From CAYMBP01 sp964388745 (GTDB lineage: Bacteria; Babelota; Babeliae; Babelales; RVW-14), in contig CAYMBP010000001.1 in NCBI GenBank assembly GCA_964388745.1, positions 1 through 64,000 of the forward strand: a DNA stretch of 64,000 nucleotides, read 5' to 3'. Numbering within the stretch: position 1 is the first letter of the stretch; the number at the start of each line of letters is the position of its first letter. Made by a program: the position numbers and the translations under genes. The notes under the pieces are model-generated. The model was not told the origin of the DNA. It made no database searches and was given only the letters and a program-made list of their open reading frames with translations. Positions 46,090 through 55,840 of the stretch are shown one piece after another.

Positions 46090-48309
46090 TTAGATGAGCG
46101 CGTTAGCGACTTCTTGGCCCTTATCAGAAACAACAGAATGTTCTTCAAAGCCTAATTCAATAATCTGATCAATAAACTCCATGGGACGAAGTCCTATTTC
46201 TGCAGCTTGATGGAAAATACAGGTAGCCGGCGTAAGCCCTGGCAGGCTGTTACATTCAAGAATAACGACGCGAGGCTTATTGGTTGGGCTTTGTTCTGCA
46301 TTTTGATAAAAGCAATCAATGCGAGCATAGCCCTTGCAGCCAAGGGCTTGATAAGCATTGCCTATAGTTTCTTGAACAAGTTTTTGTGCATCAGCAGGAA
46401 TGAGTGCTGGTGTTTGATTTTCTCCCTGCCCTGGCAAGAATTTTTCTTCTATGCTTAAGATATTATTTTGTGTAATAACTTGTGATGGTGGAAGAACCGT
46501 TGTTTCATTATTACCTAAAACACCGCAGGTGAGCTCTGTTCCTATAATATACTCTTCAATAAGAGCTTCAGATTGTCCTTCATTAAATAATTGATGAATC
46601 GCTTTTATCATATCGTCAATAGATTTTACCATATTGACCATTACACTGCAGCCATCATCATGAGGCTTGACAATCAGTGGAGTGTGAAGTTTCTTTGTAA
46701 TTGTTTGACAGAGTGTTGATTGCTCTTCTTCGGTTAATGTTGTCCAATTTGCTTTAGTTAAAAAGTAAGATTGAGGAACAGAGAAGCCATTTTCTTGTAA
46801 GAAGGTGTTTGTGCGATATTTATCAATAGTTAGGCTGCTTGTAAGAACTCCTGATCCGTTATATGGAATGTTAAGCATTTCAAGGGTTCCTTGGACTGAA
46901 CCATTTTCACCTATGCCACCATGAAGACCAATAAAAATAAAATCAAAATCTTTAGCAAGAGAGTTCCACGTAATAGCTTCATTGCCATCAAGAGACTGCT
47001 GTATTTCTCTTGTTGAGTTTTGAAGTAATTGCCGCGTTGAAAGAGCATGAAGTTTCATCTGATCATCAACAAAAAGCGGGGTAACTTCATATTTGTGGGG
47101 TGAGAGTTTGTAACAGACATTGCGGCCTGATTCGAGTGATATTTCACGCTCATTAGTATTTCCGCCAAGAAGAACTCCAATCCGTTTTTTATCATTTTTT
47201 TGATTGTTTGCATTGAGGATTGCTTCTTGCATGAGAGAGCCTTTGTAATTAGAAAATTCTTGGATAATCAATTTGTTGATTAGTTGCGTATGATTAAGAC
47301 CAACTTCTGCAGCTTGGTGAAACAGAAATGTTGCAGGAGCTGTGCCAGGGAGGGTATTCAGATCAAGAATAATAATATTGCCATCTTCCTGCAAAAAGCC
47401 ATCTATACGGACAATTGTTGAAAAATTACAGAGCTTTGCTACTCTGGCACATAATGCTTGAATTCGTTGAGTATCTTCTTGTGTGCAGCGGGCTGGTGTA
47501 ATTTTATGTGCTCGACCTGGCATATATTTTTGTTCATAGTCATAAATTTCGCAACCATTTTCTGGCACGACTTCAGTGATGGGAAATGCAGACCAATCTT
47601 GCTTAGCATTCTGAATAAGAATGCAGACAAACTCCATACCCGTAATTTTTTCTTGAAGTAGGACGTCTTGTTCGTGTCGGTGATCAATGGTTCGAGCATT
47701 ATCAATGGATTTTTTAAGTTCTTTAGGTGAGTAAGCAACATTAATACCAAGGCTTGACCCTTCACATGAAGGCTTGACAATAAGAGGGAATGCAATATTT
47801 TGTTCATCAAGTTGCATTTGTATATTTTTGAGATCAATTGTTTTGCTATCATGTGATTTTATAATGACACTGCGGGGAGCTGGAATCTTATGACGTTTAA
47901 AAAAGTTTTGCTGGAGAGCTTTGTCCATTGAAAAAGCGCTTGCTAATACTTTGCTTCCTATGTATGGGATGGCAAGTACTTCCATTAATCCTTGGATACA
48001 GCCGTCTTCGCCATATCGTCCATGAAGAGAGATATACATAAAATCAATACGACTGGGAAGGTCATCCCATATTATTTTTTCAGCTTCATCGGCAAGTCGA
48101 TGAATAAAGTCTGTTGTTTTTCCTCGGTGTAAAAAGTGCCAGGGAAGTTGATAGAGGGTGCCATCTGTTGTCTGGAAAAGGGGGATAACGGTAAAAAGAT
48201 TGGTATCAAGATGATCGCAAATAGTGCGACCCGAATTAAATGAGACTTCGCATTCTATTGAGCGACCGCCCATTAAAACACCAATAACAAGTTGTGATGT
48301 CTGTACCAT
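46090..48309 (-). CDS. ddl: Tandem fusion of two D-alanine--D-alanine ligases
   Basis: 739 residues, twice the usual ~350. Each half is a full Ddl ATP-grasp enzyme. Half 1 (1-~365) has VLMGGRSIECEVSFNSGR, LHGRYGEDGCIQG and LDLNTLPGTAPAT. Half 2 (~374-739) has VLLGGNTNEREISLESGR, LHGGIGENGSVQG and LECNSLPGLTPAT. Ddl joins two D-Ala for peptidoglycan precursors. Both halves share the unusual FHQAAE[VI]GL ending of this block, which points to internal duplication rather than joining of distant genes. Both appear to keep ATP- and Mg-binding residues. It follows rpe after 20 bases (operon psd-rpe-ddl). Confidence 0.93.
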   Translation of the reverse strand: MVQTSQLVIGVLMGGRSIECEVSFNSGRTICDHLDTNLFTVIPLFQTTDGTLYQLPWHFLHRGKTTDFIHRLADEAEKIIWDDLPSRIDFMYISLHGRYGEDGCIQGLMEVLAIPYIGSKVLASAFSMDKALQQNFFKRHKIPAPRSVIIKSHDSKTIDLKNIQMQLDEQNIAFPLIVKPSCEGSSLGINVAYSPKELKKSIDNARTIDHRHEQDVLLQEKITGMEFVCILIQNAKQDWSAFPITEVVPENGCEIYDYEQKYMPGRAHKITPARCTQEDTQRIQALCARVAKLCNFSTIVRIDGFLQEDGNIIILDLNTLPGTAPATFLFHQAAEVGLNHTQLINKLIIQEFSNYKGSLMQEAILNANNQKNDKKRIGVLLGGNTNEREISLESGRNVCYKLSPHKYEVTPLFVDDQMKLHALSTRQLLQNSTREIQQSLDGNEAITWNSLAKDFDFIFIGLHGGIGENGSVQGTLEMLNIPYNGSGVLTSSLTIDKYRTNTFLQENGFSVPQSYFLTKANWTTLTEEEQSTLCQTITKKLHTPLIVKPHDDGCSVMVNMVKSIDDMIKAIHQLFNEGQSEALIEEYIIGTELTCGVLGNNETTVLPPSQVITQNNILSIEEKFLPGQGENQTPALIPADAQKLVQETIGNAYQALGCKGYARIDCFYQNAEQSPTNKPRVVILECNSLPGLTPATCIFHQAAEIGLRPMEFIDQIIELGFEEHSVVSDKGQEVANALI

Positions 48310-48329
48310 GTGTTAAGCCTTTCAGGTGA

Positions 48330-48986
48330 TTATTGCTGAGCCTTTTCATATAAGTCATGAAGAGATTGAGTTGGATTGTCAGTATAGAAAAGCGCAGAAG
48401 CTGCTGCAACAGAATTAACACCCAATTGAGAGAGTTGGGCAATGTTTGATAGGTTAACGCCTCCATCAACGCTTACTTCAAAAGATAAAGATTTTTGTTG
48501 TCGTAGCATGCAAAGCTGCTCAATTTTTGTATAGATTGTCGGAATAAATTTTTGACCAGAAAAGCCAGGATTCACTGTCATAACCAAGATAAGATTAATG
48601 TTATTAAGCCATGGCTCAATTGACTCAATACTTGTTTCTGGATTGATAGCTATTCCTACTTGCCAACTGGCCTCTTTTATTTTTTTTATTAATTCTGTTA
48701 AAACTTGAGCTGTTACAGCTTCACGGTGAAAGATAAAATAATCATATTCATTTAGCTTGAGACGATCAATCCAAATTTCAGGATTGCTTACCATTAAATG
48801 TACATGAAGGGGGAGCGTTGTTGCCTGTTTAATTGCATTGGTGAAGGCTGCTCCCCAGGTTAAGTTGGGAACAAAATGGTCGTCCATAATGTCAATATGG
48901 TAGCCATTACAGAGTGAGTTAAACTCTGTGAGCGTATGCTCGAGTTTCAGGAGAGGAGATGAAATAAGTGATGGATAAATATGCAT
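48330..48986 (-). CDS. rpe: Ribulose-phosphate 3-epimerase
   Basis: 218 residues from ATG 48986, eight bases after TAAGGA (the ATG at 48992 is too close). The TIM barrel has YPSLISS, GYHIDIMDDHFVPNLTWG (metal His/Asp), LHVHLMVSNP, MTVNPGFSGQ and EVSVDGGVN. It interconverts ribulose-5-P and xylulose-5-P. It is in the middle of the psd-rpe-ddl operon. Confidence 0.96.
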   Translation of the reverse strand: MHIYPSLISSPLLKLEHTLTEFNSLCNGYHIDIMDDHFVPNLTWGAAFTNAIKQATTLPLHVHLMVSNPEIWIDRLKLNEYDYFIFHREAVTAQVLTELIKKIKEASWQVGIAINPETSIESIEPWLNNINLILVMTVNPGFSGQKFIPTIYTKIEQLCMLRQQKSLSFEVSVDGGVNLSNIAQLSQLGVNSVAAASALFYTDNPTQSLHDLYEKAQQ

Positions 48987-49010
48987 TGCCATGGTCCTTA
49001 TTTTGAATTC

Positions 49011-49970
49011 TTAGGTTTTCTCTACTAAAGATTCTCCCATGCGAACAGCCGTTTCATATCCCAGTTGCGTATTTTTTATAAGGTCTATTCGAGGAGTAGC
49101 CGTATTTTTTTTAAATAAAAGAAGAAGTGATGATCCACCAAAGCTGAAGTAGCCAGCTTCATCACCTTGTGAATGAGGCTGGTCATGCTTAAAAGTTTCA
49201 ATAATTGCTCCAACAAAAAGAGCACCAACTGGTATTAAAAGAGCATTTCCATGAGGTGTTTTTGATAGGGTAATGATATGTCGTTCATTGATTAAATAGG
49301 GATTAATTCCTTGAGAAAAAACAGAGGGGTTGACAGACTCACACGTACCATGAATCAGCGTTGGCTTAAGCGGTGTACAGGCTAAAGGAAAATGAAAGCG
49401 GTGGTAATCATATGGTGCAAGTCGAATAATAAACAGTGTTCCACCTTCAAATTCTTGGGCAAGAGTTTTATTCTTAATGATACTAATTAATGAGCAGCGT
49501 ATATTTTTGACTGAAAACTGATCAATGGGACTTATCTGCTCATATGCTAGCACTTTGCCATCAGTGGGACAGATAACGGATGTTTTTTCTTGAGGGCGGG
49601 CATTTTCTTTGAGTGTGCGAATGAAAAAATTATTGAATGATGAGTATCCATTTTCAGGAATATTATATTGCATCATATCAATGTTATAGTAGTCAATAAA
49701 AGGTTTAATGTGATATCTGCTCATGCTTGTTGAATAGTACCAACCAGTCATCTTTTGTACTGACTTTGTTTTTAACATTGTGCGAATCAATTTGCCAAGC
49801 GGGTTGTTATATAAAAAAGCGAGTGATGTATTATTGCTATTTTTTTCAGGGATGAGTTTGCCGTTATGATTGAAATAGAAGACGAGTGTTTTATTCTTTT
49901 TTCTAAGAAAGCAATAAAGACTGAAAAACATAAATATAAAAAATATATAAATAAGGTAAGCACTATTCAT
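49011..49970 (-). CDS. psd: Phosphatidylserine decarboxylase proenzyme
   Basis: 319 residues. An N-terminal membrane segment (AYLIYIFFIFMFFSLYCF) is followed by the Psd core: FFIRTLKENARP, CPTDGKVLA, APYDYHRFHFP and the self-cleavage site FGGSS (G279/S280). Cleavage gives a pyruvoyl Ser at S280 and a small alpha chain of 40 residues. GGSS rather than LGST fits the class with GGS[ST] sites. It makes phosphatidylethanolamine. First gene of the operon with rpe and ddl. Confidence 0.95.
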   Translation of the reverse strand: MNSAYLIYIFFIFMFFSLYCFLRKKNKTLVFYFNHNGKLIPEKNSNNTSLAFLYNNPLGKLIRTMLKTKSVQKMTGWYYSTSMSRYHIKPFIDYYNIDMMQYNIPENGYSSFNNFFIRTLKENARPQEKTSVICPTDGKVLAYEQISPIDQFSVKNIRCSLISIIKNKTLAQEFEGGTLFIIRLAPYDYHRFHFPLACTPLKPTLIHGTCESVNPSVFSQGINPYLINERHIITLSKTPHGNALLIPVGALFVGAIIETFKHDQPHSQGDEAGYFSFGGSSLLLLFKKNTATPRIDLIKNTQLGYETAVRMGESLVEKT

Positions 49971-49996
49971 TTTATGTATAAGGTAAAAAGATTTAC

Positions 49997-50034
49997 GAGC
50001 TATGATATATCATATTATTAGTATATCATAGCTC
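49997..50034 (-). terminator. Hairpin terminator
   Basis: GAGCTATGATATA pairs perfectly with TATATCATAGCTC (13 bp, 12-base loop). On the minus strand it is followed by GTAAATCTTTTTACC. It sits after the Cys-rich exported protein and before psd. Confidence 0.8.
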
Positions 50035-50097
50035 TTATGATAGGTCTTACTATTCTTGTTGGATATTTTTACTCTGTTGCTTCTTGCATGGGGATGT

Positions 50098-50898
50098 CTA
50101 CTGTTTATCTTTTTTATTAATAATTTTAAGATTCCCAACTGTTTGGAGGTTGTCTTTTTGAGTTGATTTATCGTGCTGATCAATTCCTTTTTTTTCAAAA
50201 ATTATGTCTCCATTGCTTACCCAGGCAAGAAGGTTTTTCAGTAGATTATGGATGTGCGGGGTGAGAGAGGGATCTTCATCATTAATAATTTCTTCACTTA
50301 TTGCTGCAAGATTTTTGACATAGTTAAGACAAATAAGTCTTTCGCGTTCATCTTGAGACTGTGCAGAAATAGTAAAGTGTCCACTTTGTTTGTTGTTATA
50401 TCGTTTATATTCATTAACACTCTGAGTGTTTAGTGTTGATTGAGTGATGTTTTGTACCATTTCCCCGGTTATTTCAATAATTTTAACATATCGTGAATCA
50501 AGAGTTTTTTGAGGTGCTTCCGCTTCAGAGCTTTCAGCTGCAAGTTCTATGCCTGTTTCAATAAGGTTAAGAATTGCTGCTTGTGTTGCAATTTTATCAT
50601 GATTACTTTTGGCATGAAGGAGTGAGCTAACGTGAATAAATGCCTTTGCAACAGCATTAAGTATTTTTTTTGCAGAAAGCTTGCCTCTTGTTATAGGGGG
50701 AAAAGAGTTATTGTTCTTACAAGGACATGCTGAACAACAATTGCAGCTGCTGCCACAGGCACACTCAGCGGTTGTGTTATTGCAGCAAGATGGAATACTT
50801 GTTGATTCAAAATTTTGTTTTTTGGGGGGGTGAGGAGATGATGCAAGAGGTGTTGTGGTGAGTGCTATCATTACAAGGCTAACTATCAATTTATTCAT
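50098..50898 (-). CDS. Exported protein with a metallothionein-like Cys cluster
   Basis: 266 residues. Signal peptide (KLIVSLVMIALTTTPLASS). Residues ~38-60 contain eleven cysteines in a short stretch of CC, CxC, CxxC patterns (SCCNNTTAECACGSSC then NCCSACPC), like a small metal-binding cluster. The rest is helical (a ~90-residue segment with ILNAVAKAFIHVSSLL) and a charged C-terminus. No family recognised. Possible roles are metal binding or a disulfide-bonded surface segment. Confidence 0.7.
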   Translation of the reverse strand: MNKLIVSLVMIALTTTPLASSPHPPKKQNFESTSIPSCCNNTTAECACGSSCNCCSACPCKNNNSFPPITRGKLSAKKILNAVAKAFIHVSSLLHAKSNHDKIATQAAILNLIETGIELAAESSEAEAPQKTLDSRYVKIIEITGEMVQNITQSTLNTQSVNEYKRYNNKQSGHFTISAQSQDERERLICLNYVKNLAAISEEIINDEDPSLTPHIHNLLKNLLAWVSNGDIIFEKKGIDQHDKSTQKDNLQTVGNLKIINKKDKQ

Positions 50899-51286
50899 AG
50901 AGAAGACTCCTTTTTTCGTAAAAACTTATTTTTACAATCTATTAATCGTTGATGAGCTTATAGCCTTGTCAGGCTAACTACTCTTTTTCATTTGGCGCGA
51001 GCAATAGCTTTGTGCTTTATCTGCAGAGCTTTTTTATATTATGTATTGCGGGGGGTAATTATTGGATTATGCTTCACGTATATACTCTCTGATTGCTCTG
51101 ATATTACCAATCCTTTTCTCTCTTGAGAGTCTAATATGAGAAGTAAAAAAAGTTAATAATTAAAATCTATATTTTTGTGATACCTCTGTGAGTAATTCCT
51201 TTATCAGGTATTCTCGATGTTAGACTAAAAGCAAAAAGTATTCATCAAGTTGAAAATGACTTCGTAGGGTTAAGACCGTGCAGAGG
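50899..51286. other. 388-bp non-coding stretch
   Basis: Nothing identified; presumed to hold the promoter of the Cys-rich protein gene and the 3' region of the methyltransferase gene. Confidence 0.4.
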
Positions 51287-52054
51287 TTATATCTTTTGGG
51301 CAACTGTTAAAATTCTTTCAGATTCTTTTTCACTCAAAGCGCTTCTTTTTATATTAGTCTGTTCAACAATTTTAAATCCGCTAGATTCAAGAAGTTTGGT
51401 CAATTGGACACGGTTGTATACCTGAAGTGTTTGACAAGCGTATGAAGTGGTCGGCTCTTCACCCTTTTTTTCTTCATAATAAATATCATGAGAAGCAAGA
51501 ACACCTTCTTGATTGATAGTGCTATACTGAATTTCTCGTCTGATTTTATCTTCAGATTTTTTGAGCCAGTCAATGGTGAGCTTGGTAATATTGTCTTTGT
51601 GCAGAAGATAGTCCAGATTAAAAATATCAAAAATATATAGTCCATCAGCTTTGAGATTTTTTCCAATGTTGTGGATTGTTTTCTTAAAATCTTGCTTGGT
51701 GAGATGGCCAATTGAATTAAAGATAGTGATGACCGCATCAAACTCACCGGCTTGAGTGGTGCGCATGTCACCCTCATGAAAAGAAAGATTAAGAGATGCT
51801 TGTTCTGCTTTTGCTTGAGCTTGTGCGATCATTGTTGGGCTGATGTCATAACCGACAACGTCAAAACCTTTTGAAGAGAGGTAAAAAACTTGAGATCCTG
51901 TTCCACTAGTGAAATCTAGCACTGTCTTGACTTTGTGCTCAGAGAGTATTTGCTCGATGAGTTGATTCGTCTTTTCTGAGTTTTTTTCGTTAAAAAGATC
52001 ATAGGTTGAAGCTTCTTTGTCATAGTGTGTATGCAAGGCGCTTGTGTGTTTCAT
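51287..52054 (-). CDS. Class I SAM-dependent methyltransferase
   Basis: 255 residues. Rossmann-fold motifs: motif I VLDFTSGTGSQVFYL, VVGYDISPTMIAQAQ (acidic loop), FHEGDMRT and DAVITIFNSIGHL (motif IV region). The pattern fits small-molecule or ubiE-like methyltransferases; the substrate is unknown. It starts 18 bases after the beta-helix gene, probably co-transcribed. Confidence 0.88.
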   Translation of the reverse strand: MKHTSALHTHYDKEASTYDLFNEKNSEKTNQLIEQILSEHKVKTVLDFTSGTGSQVFYLSSKGFDVVGYDISPTMIAQAQAKAEQASLNLSFHEGDMRTTQAGEFDAVITIFNSIGHLTKQDFKKTIHNIGKNLKADGLYIFDIFNLDYLLHKDNITKLTIDWLKKSEDKIRREIQYSTINQEGVLASHDIYYEEKKGEEPTTSYACQTLQVYNRVQLTKLLESSGFKIVEQTNIKRSALSEKESERILTVAQKI

Positions 52055-52072
52055 TTTTTATCTCTTGTAGTT

Positions 52073-52999
52073 TTAGTTAATTTGAAGGTGACTATTAATA
52101 ATGCTTAATCGAGCGCCACTCGTCATAATAAGGTCAGCATTGCTATCGAAAGAGAGAATTCCTCCATCAAAGTTAAATAATTGTGATTGACCTTCAATAA
52201 ATAGTCGACCATTGCCTTCTATACGATTTGTTTCAAGAATGGCATTATTTAAAAAAAGGTCTGATTGATTAGCTCTAACATCAACGTAATCACATTTTAC
52301 TTGAGCGCTTGGTTCAATTGTGCAAGAAGATTCTATGGTAATGCGTAAACGATCAGTTATATCAAAAAGCCCACCAATACCTTTGAGAATAACGTCACCA
52401 AGAACATCAATTCTATCAAGAGAGAATGTGCTAGATGTTATGTTAAGTTTTCCATCTCTCATATTAATAGTTTTAAGGCCACCAGCATTAAATAAAATAT
52501 TCTGTGCACTTATGATCTCAAGGCTAACAAGTGAGAGATTGTTATTATCAAGCAAAACAATGTTGCCAGTACCTCCAAGTTTAAATCTTCCTGTTCCTCC
52601 ACCATGTAATGATGGAGCACCATTAAAGAAAAGGGTTCCTCTGTTGCTTATATTTAAATTTCCGTGAATATAAATTGTATGATTATTTGTTACAAAAAAA
52701 CAGCTTCCTGTAATAGAAGCTTCTTCACCAAGGTGTAGATCTTGTTCTAATATGATTGTTCCATTGTTGAGTGTAAGGGGGCCATCAACTAGTTGATTAA
52801 TGCCTAAAAAAATTGTTACACCTGGGGTGATATCAAATCCTTGATTGAATTTAACAAATCCTCGGGCCCATTCAAAAGCAGTAAGGCTTGGTGTTGTGTC
52901 AACAACAATGGAGCTTCCATCTTTGCCATTAAAGATGCTTTGAAGTTTATGAAAAGAAAAGAGTGCTATAAAAAATATAAATATTACTTGTTTCTTCAT
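52073..52999 (-). CDS. Exported beta-helix-like protein
   Basis: 308 residues from ATG 52999 (AAGGA four bases before; longer frames lack a signal). Signal peptide (QVIFIFFIALFSFHKLQS). The mature part repeats short strands with Gly/Asn turns (GPLTLNNGTIILEQDLHLG, NHTIYIHGNLNISNRGTLFF, GRLFIEGQSQLFNFDGG), a pattern of right-handed parallel beta-helices used in adhesins and polysaccharide enzymes. No catalytic motif seen. Confidence 0.72.
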   Translation of the reverse strand: MKKQVIFIFFIALFSFHKLQSIFNGKDGSSIVVDTTPSLTAFEWARGFVKFNQGFDITPGVTIFLGINQLVDGPLTLNNGTIILEQDLHLGEEASITGSCFFVTNNHTIYIHGNLNISNRGTLFFNGAPSLHGGGTGRFKLGGTGNIVLLDNNNLSLVSLEIISAQNILFNAGGLKTINMRDGKLNITSSTFSLDRIDVLGDVILKGIGGLFDITDRLRITIESSCTIEPSAQVKCDYVDVRANQSDLFLNNAILETNRIEGNGRLFIEGQSQLFNFDGGILSFDSNADLIMTSGARLSIINSHLQIN

Positions 53000-53067
53000 T
53001 ACATCCTTTTTATAGGTGATTCGTTGGGCAGACACCATACAAAACTGGTATCAAATATAGCAAATAG

Positions 53068-53598
53068 TTATGCATAAGTGTAGAGATTGCGATTGAGGGC
53101 ATAAAGCAATAGAAAGTAAGAGATAGTTTCAATATTATTGCTTAATGATTTTAGGCCACAGAGACCAATGAAAAGATCATGATCTATTTCTGTAATTGTC
53201 CACATTTCAAGGTGAGTTTTTAACGTGTATTTCTAGAGAAATATCTAAAGGAGCAAGGGCTGTAAAATTTTTGTAGGTAAAGTAAAAGGCAAAAATATCT
53301 TTTTGTTCAAGGACTCGCTTAATTTTGTTTCGTCGATAATTTTTTTATCTTTTTTGTGAATAATGACCATAAAAAAACCGGTGAAGATTTTCGATTCTCG
53401 AGAAAGAGCGTTGCTGGCGATATGTTTTTGGGTTGTTTCTAGGCTTGGATCATGTGCCCATGGCATCCATTTTTGTAATGAGCTCAAAGAGTTGTTGATA
53501 GCGTTGTTCAAAGGAATTGCATCAGTTAGTTGTACGGGGCGAATAATAAGTCGAGGAGTTGCTATTTTTTTGAGGGTAAAATTTTTTTCATTTATATC
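53068..53598 (-). pseudogene. Decayed GNAT (RimJ/RimL-like) acetyltransferase gene
   Basis: Three frames together look like acetyltransferase remains. 53245-53598 encodes KKIATPRLIIRPVQLTDA and SLSSLQKWMPWAHDPS, the usual N-terminus of RimJ/RimL proteins, but has no usable ATG in frame: the ATG at 53591 is in another frame and stops after nine codons at an A7 tract. The frame ends early at residue ~118. A second piece at 53068-53232 encodes MWTITEIDHDLFIGLCGL and TISYFLLLYALN, typical of the middle of a GNAT domain. A2-7 runs and stops separate the pieces. Could be one gene or two related remnants. It touches the dabA stop (53592). Confidence 0.6.
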
Positions 53599-55829
53599 TT
53601 AGTCCACTCTAAGCTTCTTTGTAGTTTAAATGTCTCTTCCTTTTCAGGGTCAATACAAATGAGATGTATCCATCCGTTGCCAAAGAGCTTTTGTAACACT
53701 TCATGTTGTTGAATAATCTGGTCAATGCTTTTTTGTGGGGCATAGACAATAACGGAGAGTCTCATGGGATTGTGATAGAGGTCTTTATCTGATTTATAAA
53801 CAGATTGAAGTGGTAAGCCATGCATGAGATCGCTTGCATTGCCCTGCATAGTACCTATTTTGCCGGTGATATTTTTAGTAATTTTACTTCCACTGCCAAA
53901 GGCTACGTTATCAAGTGTTGAGAATAAATATTGGGCATTTATCCATTGTGCAACAATCATAGGAGCCGTTAATATGGTGGTAAGAATAGAAAGGTCTGCA
54001 TCTTTTTGCCAATCATAAGAGTGTAAGAATGATCGACCTTCAAGGTTGATATCTTGAGTGAGTTGGCGTGGTCCAACAACAAAAGAGGCATTTTTTGCAA
54101 GACCCCATTCTGGACGAACTTGTGCCCAGTCTGAAGCTCGTGCAGCAGTGACTTTGTGCGCACGCTTCTTAGAAGTCTTTATATCCATTGCTTGAGTACG
54201 CCAGAGGCTATTTTCATTTCTAGCTTCTTGAAGATCTTGCTTTAATGCTGTAATCTGTTTAGTTTTTTCTTGAGTAAGCTCTGCGGTAAACAACTCTATT
54301 TCATCGGTAGTTGTATCATGTCTGGCAGCTACAAAGAGGGTATTATTGGGGATGTTTATATTGTTTTTGCTTAACCCTTGTCTTACATCTTTTCTATTTA
54401 ATATTGCGGCAAGAATGCGAGCATTTGGAGCACCATGATGTCCACCACAGGCTCCGCAATCAAGCGCTGTTGCATAGGCATTGTTTTTTGTTGTGCTGCC
54501 ATGACCACAAAAAATAACAAGTGGGGCAAAAAGTTCAGTGAGCCCCATCATGCGAAGGGCATTTTCACCATATGAGATTTGTTCTTCTAGCGATATTGTT
54601 GTAATGTTTGGAGTTAAGTTATAAGATGGAGCAAATGCTTTTTTTAGAGAAGATTGAATTTTTATTGTAATTTTTGGAGAGATACTTTTTAGTACCATTA
54701 AAAATCCATTTATAATACCAACAGCTTCAACAAGGCTAAAAGGTGTAGTAAAGGTATTTTTCATTGATTGGTAAATCTTTTTAAATGATTGTAGGCGTCT
54801 GTATCCTTTTTGACAAGACTGATATGAAAAATCTGGATCTTCGGTGATATGATGAGTAGGTTTTAAAAGAATTGGGCATGATATATGACGTTCACCTGTG
54901 ATATTATTTTCAATACTAATTGGTAACCCAAAAAATCCTGCAAACCCATATGTTTCATATGCTCCTTGAGCTTCAAGTGCTCGCCGAAACGGTTCAGAGC
55001 GGACATCAATGCAAAAGACAAGCTGAGCTTTTAAGTTGGTTAAGGGCTTTGCTTTTTTTAAAGGTATGATTTTTCTGAGTAAGTTTTCTTGATAGTCAGA
55101 TTCACTTGTTGCAATATCATCACAGACTTTTTTTACGTGAGCCTGCTGTAATGCTTGTTGGTGCCACGCAAGAAGTTGATGTGCTTTTGGCCATAGAAGG
55201 CACGTGAGAATCAATCTAAATGCTACGTATTCGCATTGTGTTACTGAGTATGAATAAGCAGCATGAACTTCATCCACCCAATTGGTACGATATTTAATAT
55301 GGGCAGCCCACCCTGGAAGTGTTGTGAGCATGAGCGTTAAAAATTGTTCCTGCTCTTCTGCGGGAATATGAAGATAGAGAAGCGCTTTAGAAATTATAGC
55401 TAAAGAATTTGAAGGAAGATTTTTGAGCCATTGCAATTTTTGATTATTATTCTTATGAAGGTGTTTATCAAATGGTATAAGCGAAAGCATGCTGTGTAAA
55501 AAGCCTAGGTGTTTATTTGGCATATGAAGAGTTGACTGTCCCTCATCAAAAAAGACTTGAAGCCATTTGATGCTCTCGCGATTTATCTCGAGCATTTCTT
55601 TAGGAATCTCTTTTTGTTGAAAGTAGGCTTGGGCTTGGTTTAAAGCTTTTTCAAAGGGTAAGTCTTCAAATCCTGCAATAGGATTTACAGCGATAAGGTT
55701 TTTAAGCGGCCAAAATGGGGCGACTCTTGACCAACTAGTGATTAGAGCTGATTCAAGAAATTGGTTGTCATTACCAGGAGAAGTATCGCTCATGTGCGTT
55801 GGTCTGTTATTTTTATTTATGTTGTTCAT
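53592..55829 (-). CDS. dabA: DabA, inorganic-carbon transporter subunit (DUF2309)
   Basis: 745 residues. The family's zinc-type active site is visible: LVFCIDVRSEP (C273, D275), FCGHGSTT (H443) and ALDCGACGG (C458). Spacings (C to H 170, H to C 15) match those recalled for the Halothiobacillus DabA (C351, D353, H524, C539). DabA is thought to act as a beta-carbonic-anhydrase-like unit coupled to the membrane partner DabB to trap CO2 as bicarbonate. AAGGA five bases before the ATG. It follows dabB after 11 bases. Confidence 0.9.
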   Translation of the reverse strand: MNNINKNNRPTHMSDTSPGNDNQFLESALITSWSRVAPFWPLKNLIAVNPIAGFEDLPFEKALNQAQAYFQQKEIPKEMLEINRESIKWLQVFFDEGQSTLHMPNKHLGFLHSMLSLIPFDKHLHKNNNQKLQWLKNLPSNSLAIISKALLYLHIPAEEQEQFLTLMLTTLPGWAAHIKYRTNWVDEVHAAYSYSVTQCEYVAFRLILTCLLWPKAHQLLAWHQQALQQAHVKKVCDDIATSESDYQENLLRKIIPLKKAKPLTNLKAQLVFCIDVRSEPFRRALEAQGAYETYGFAGFFGLPISIENNITGERHISCPILLKPTHHITEDPDFSYQSCQKGYRRLQSFKKIYQSMKNTFTTPFSLVEAVGIINGFLMVLKSISPKITIKIQSSLKKAFAPSYNLTPNITTISLEEQISYGENALRMMGLTELFAPLVIFCGHGSTTKNNAYATALDCGACGGHHGAPNARILAAILNRKDVRQGLSKNNINIPNNTLFVAARHDTTTDEIELFTAELTQEKTKQITALKQDLQEARNENSLWRTQAMDIKTSKKRAHKVTAARASDWAQVRPEWGLAKNASFVVGPRQLTQDINLEGRSFLHSYDWQKDADLSILTTILTAPMIVAQWINAQYLFSTLDNVAFGSGSKITKNITGKIGTMQGNASDLMHGLPLQSVYKSDKDLYHNPMRLSVIVYAPQKSIDQIIQQHEVLQKLFGNGWIHLICIDPEKEETFKLQRSLEWTKI

Positions 55830-55840
55830 GGCAATCCTTG

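Noticed and set aside
50010..50198. 62-codon Lys-rich minus-strand frame
   Set aside because: Overlaps the end of the Cys-rich protein gene in another frame and spans the terminator hairpin.
53363..53602. 79-codon plus-strand frame in the GNAT remnant
   Set aside because: Antisense of the RimJ/RimL-like fragment; no ribosome site.
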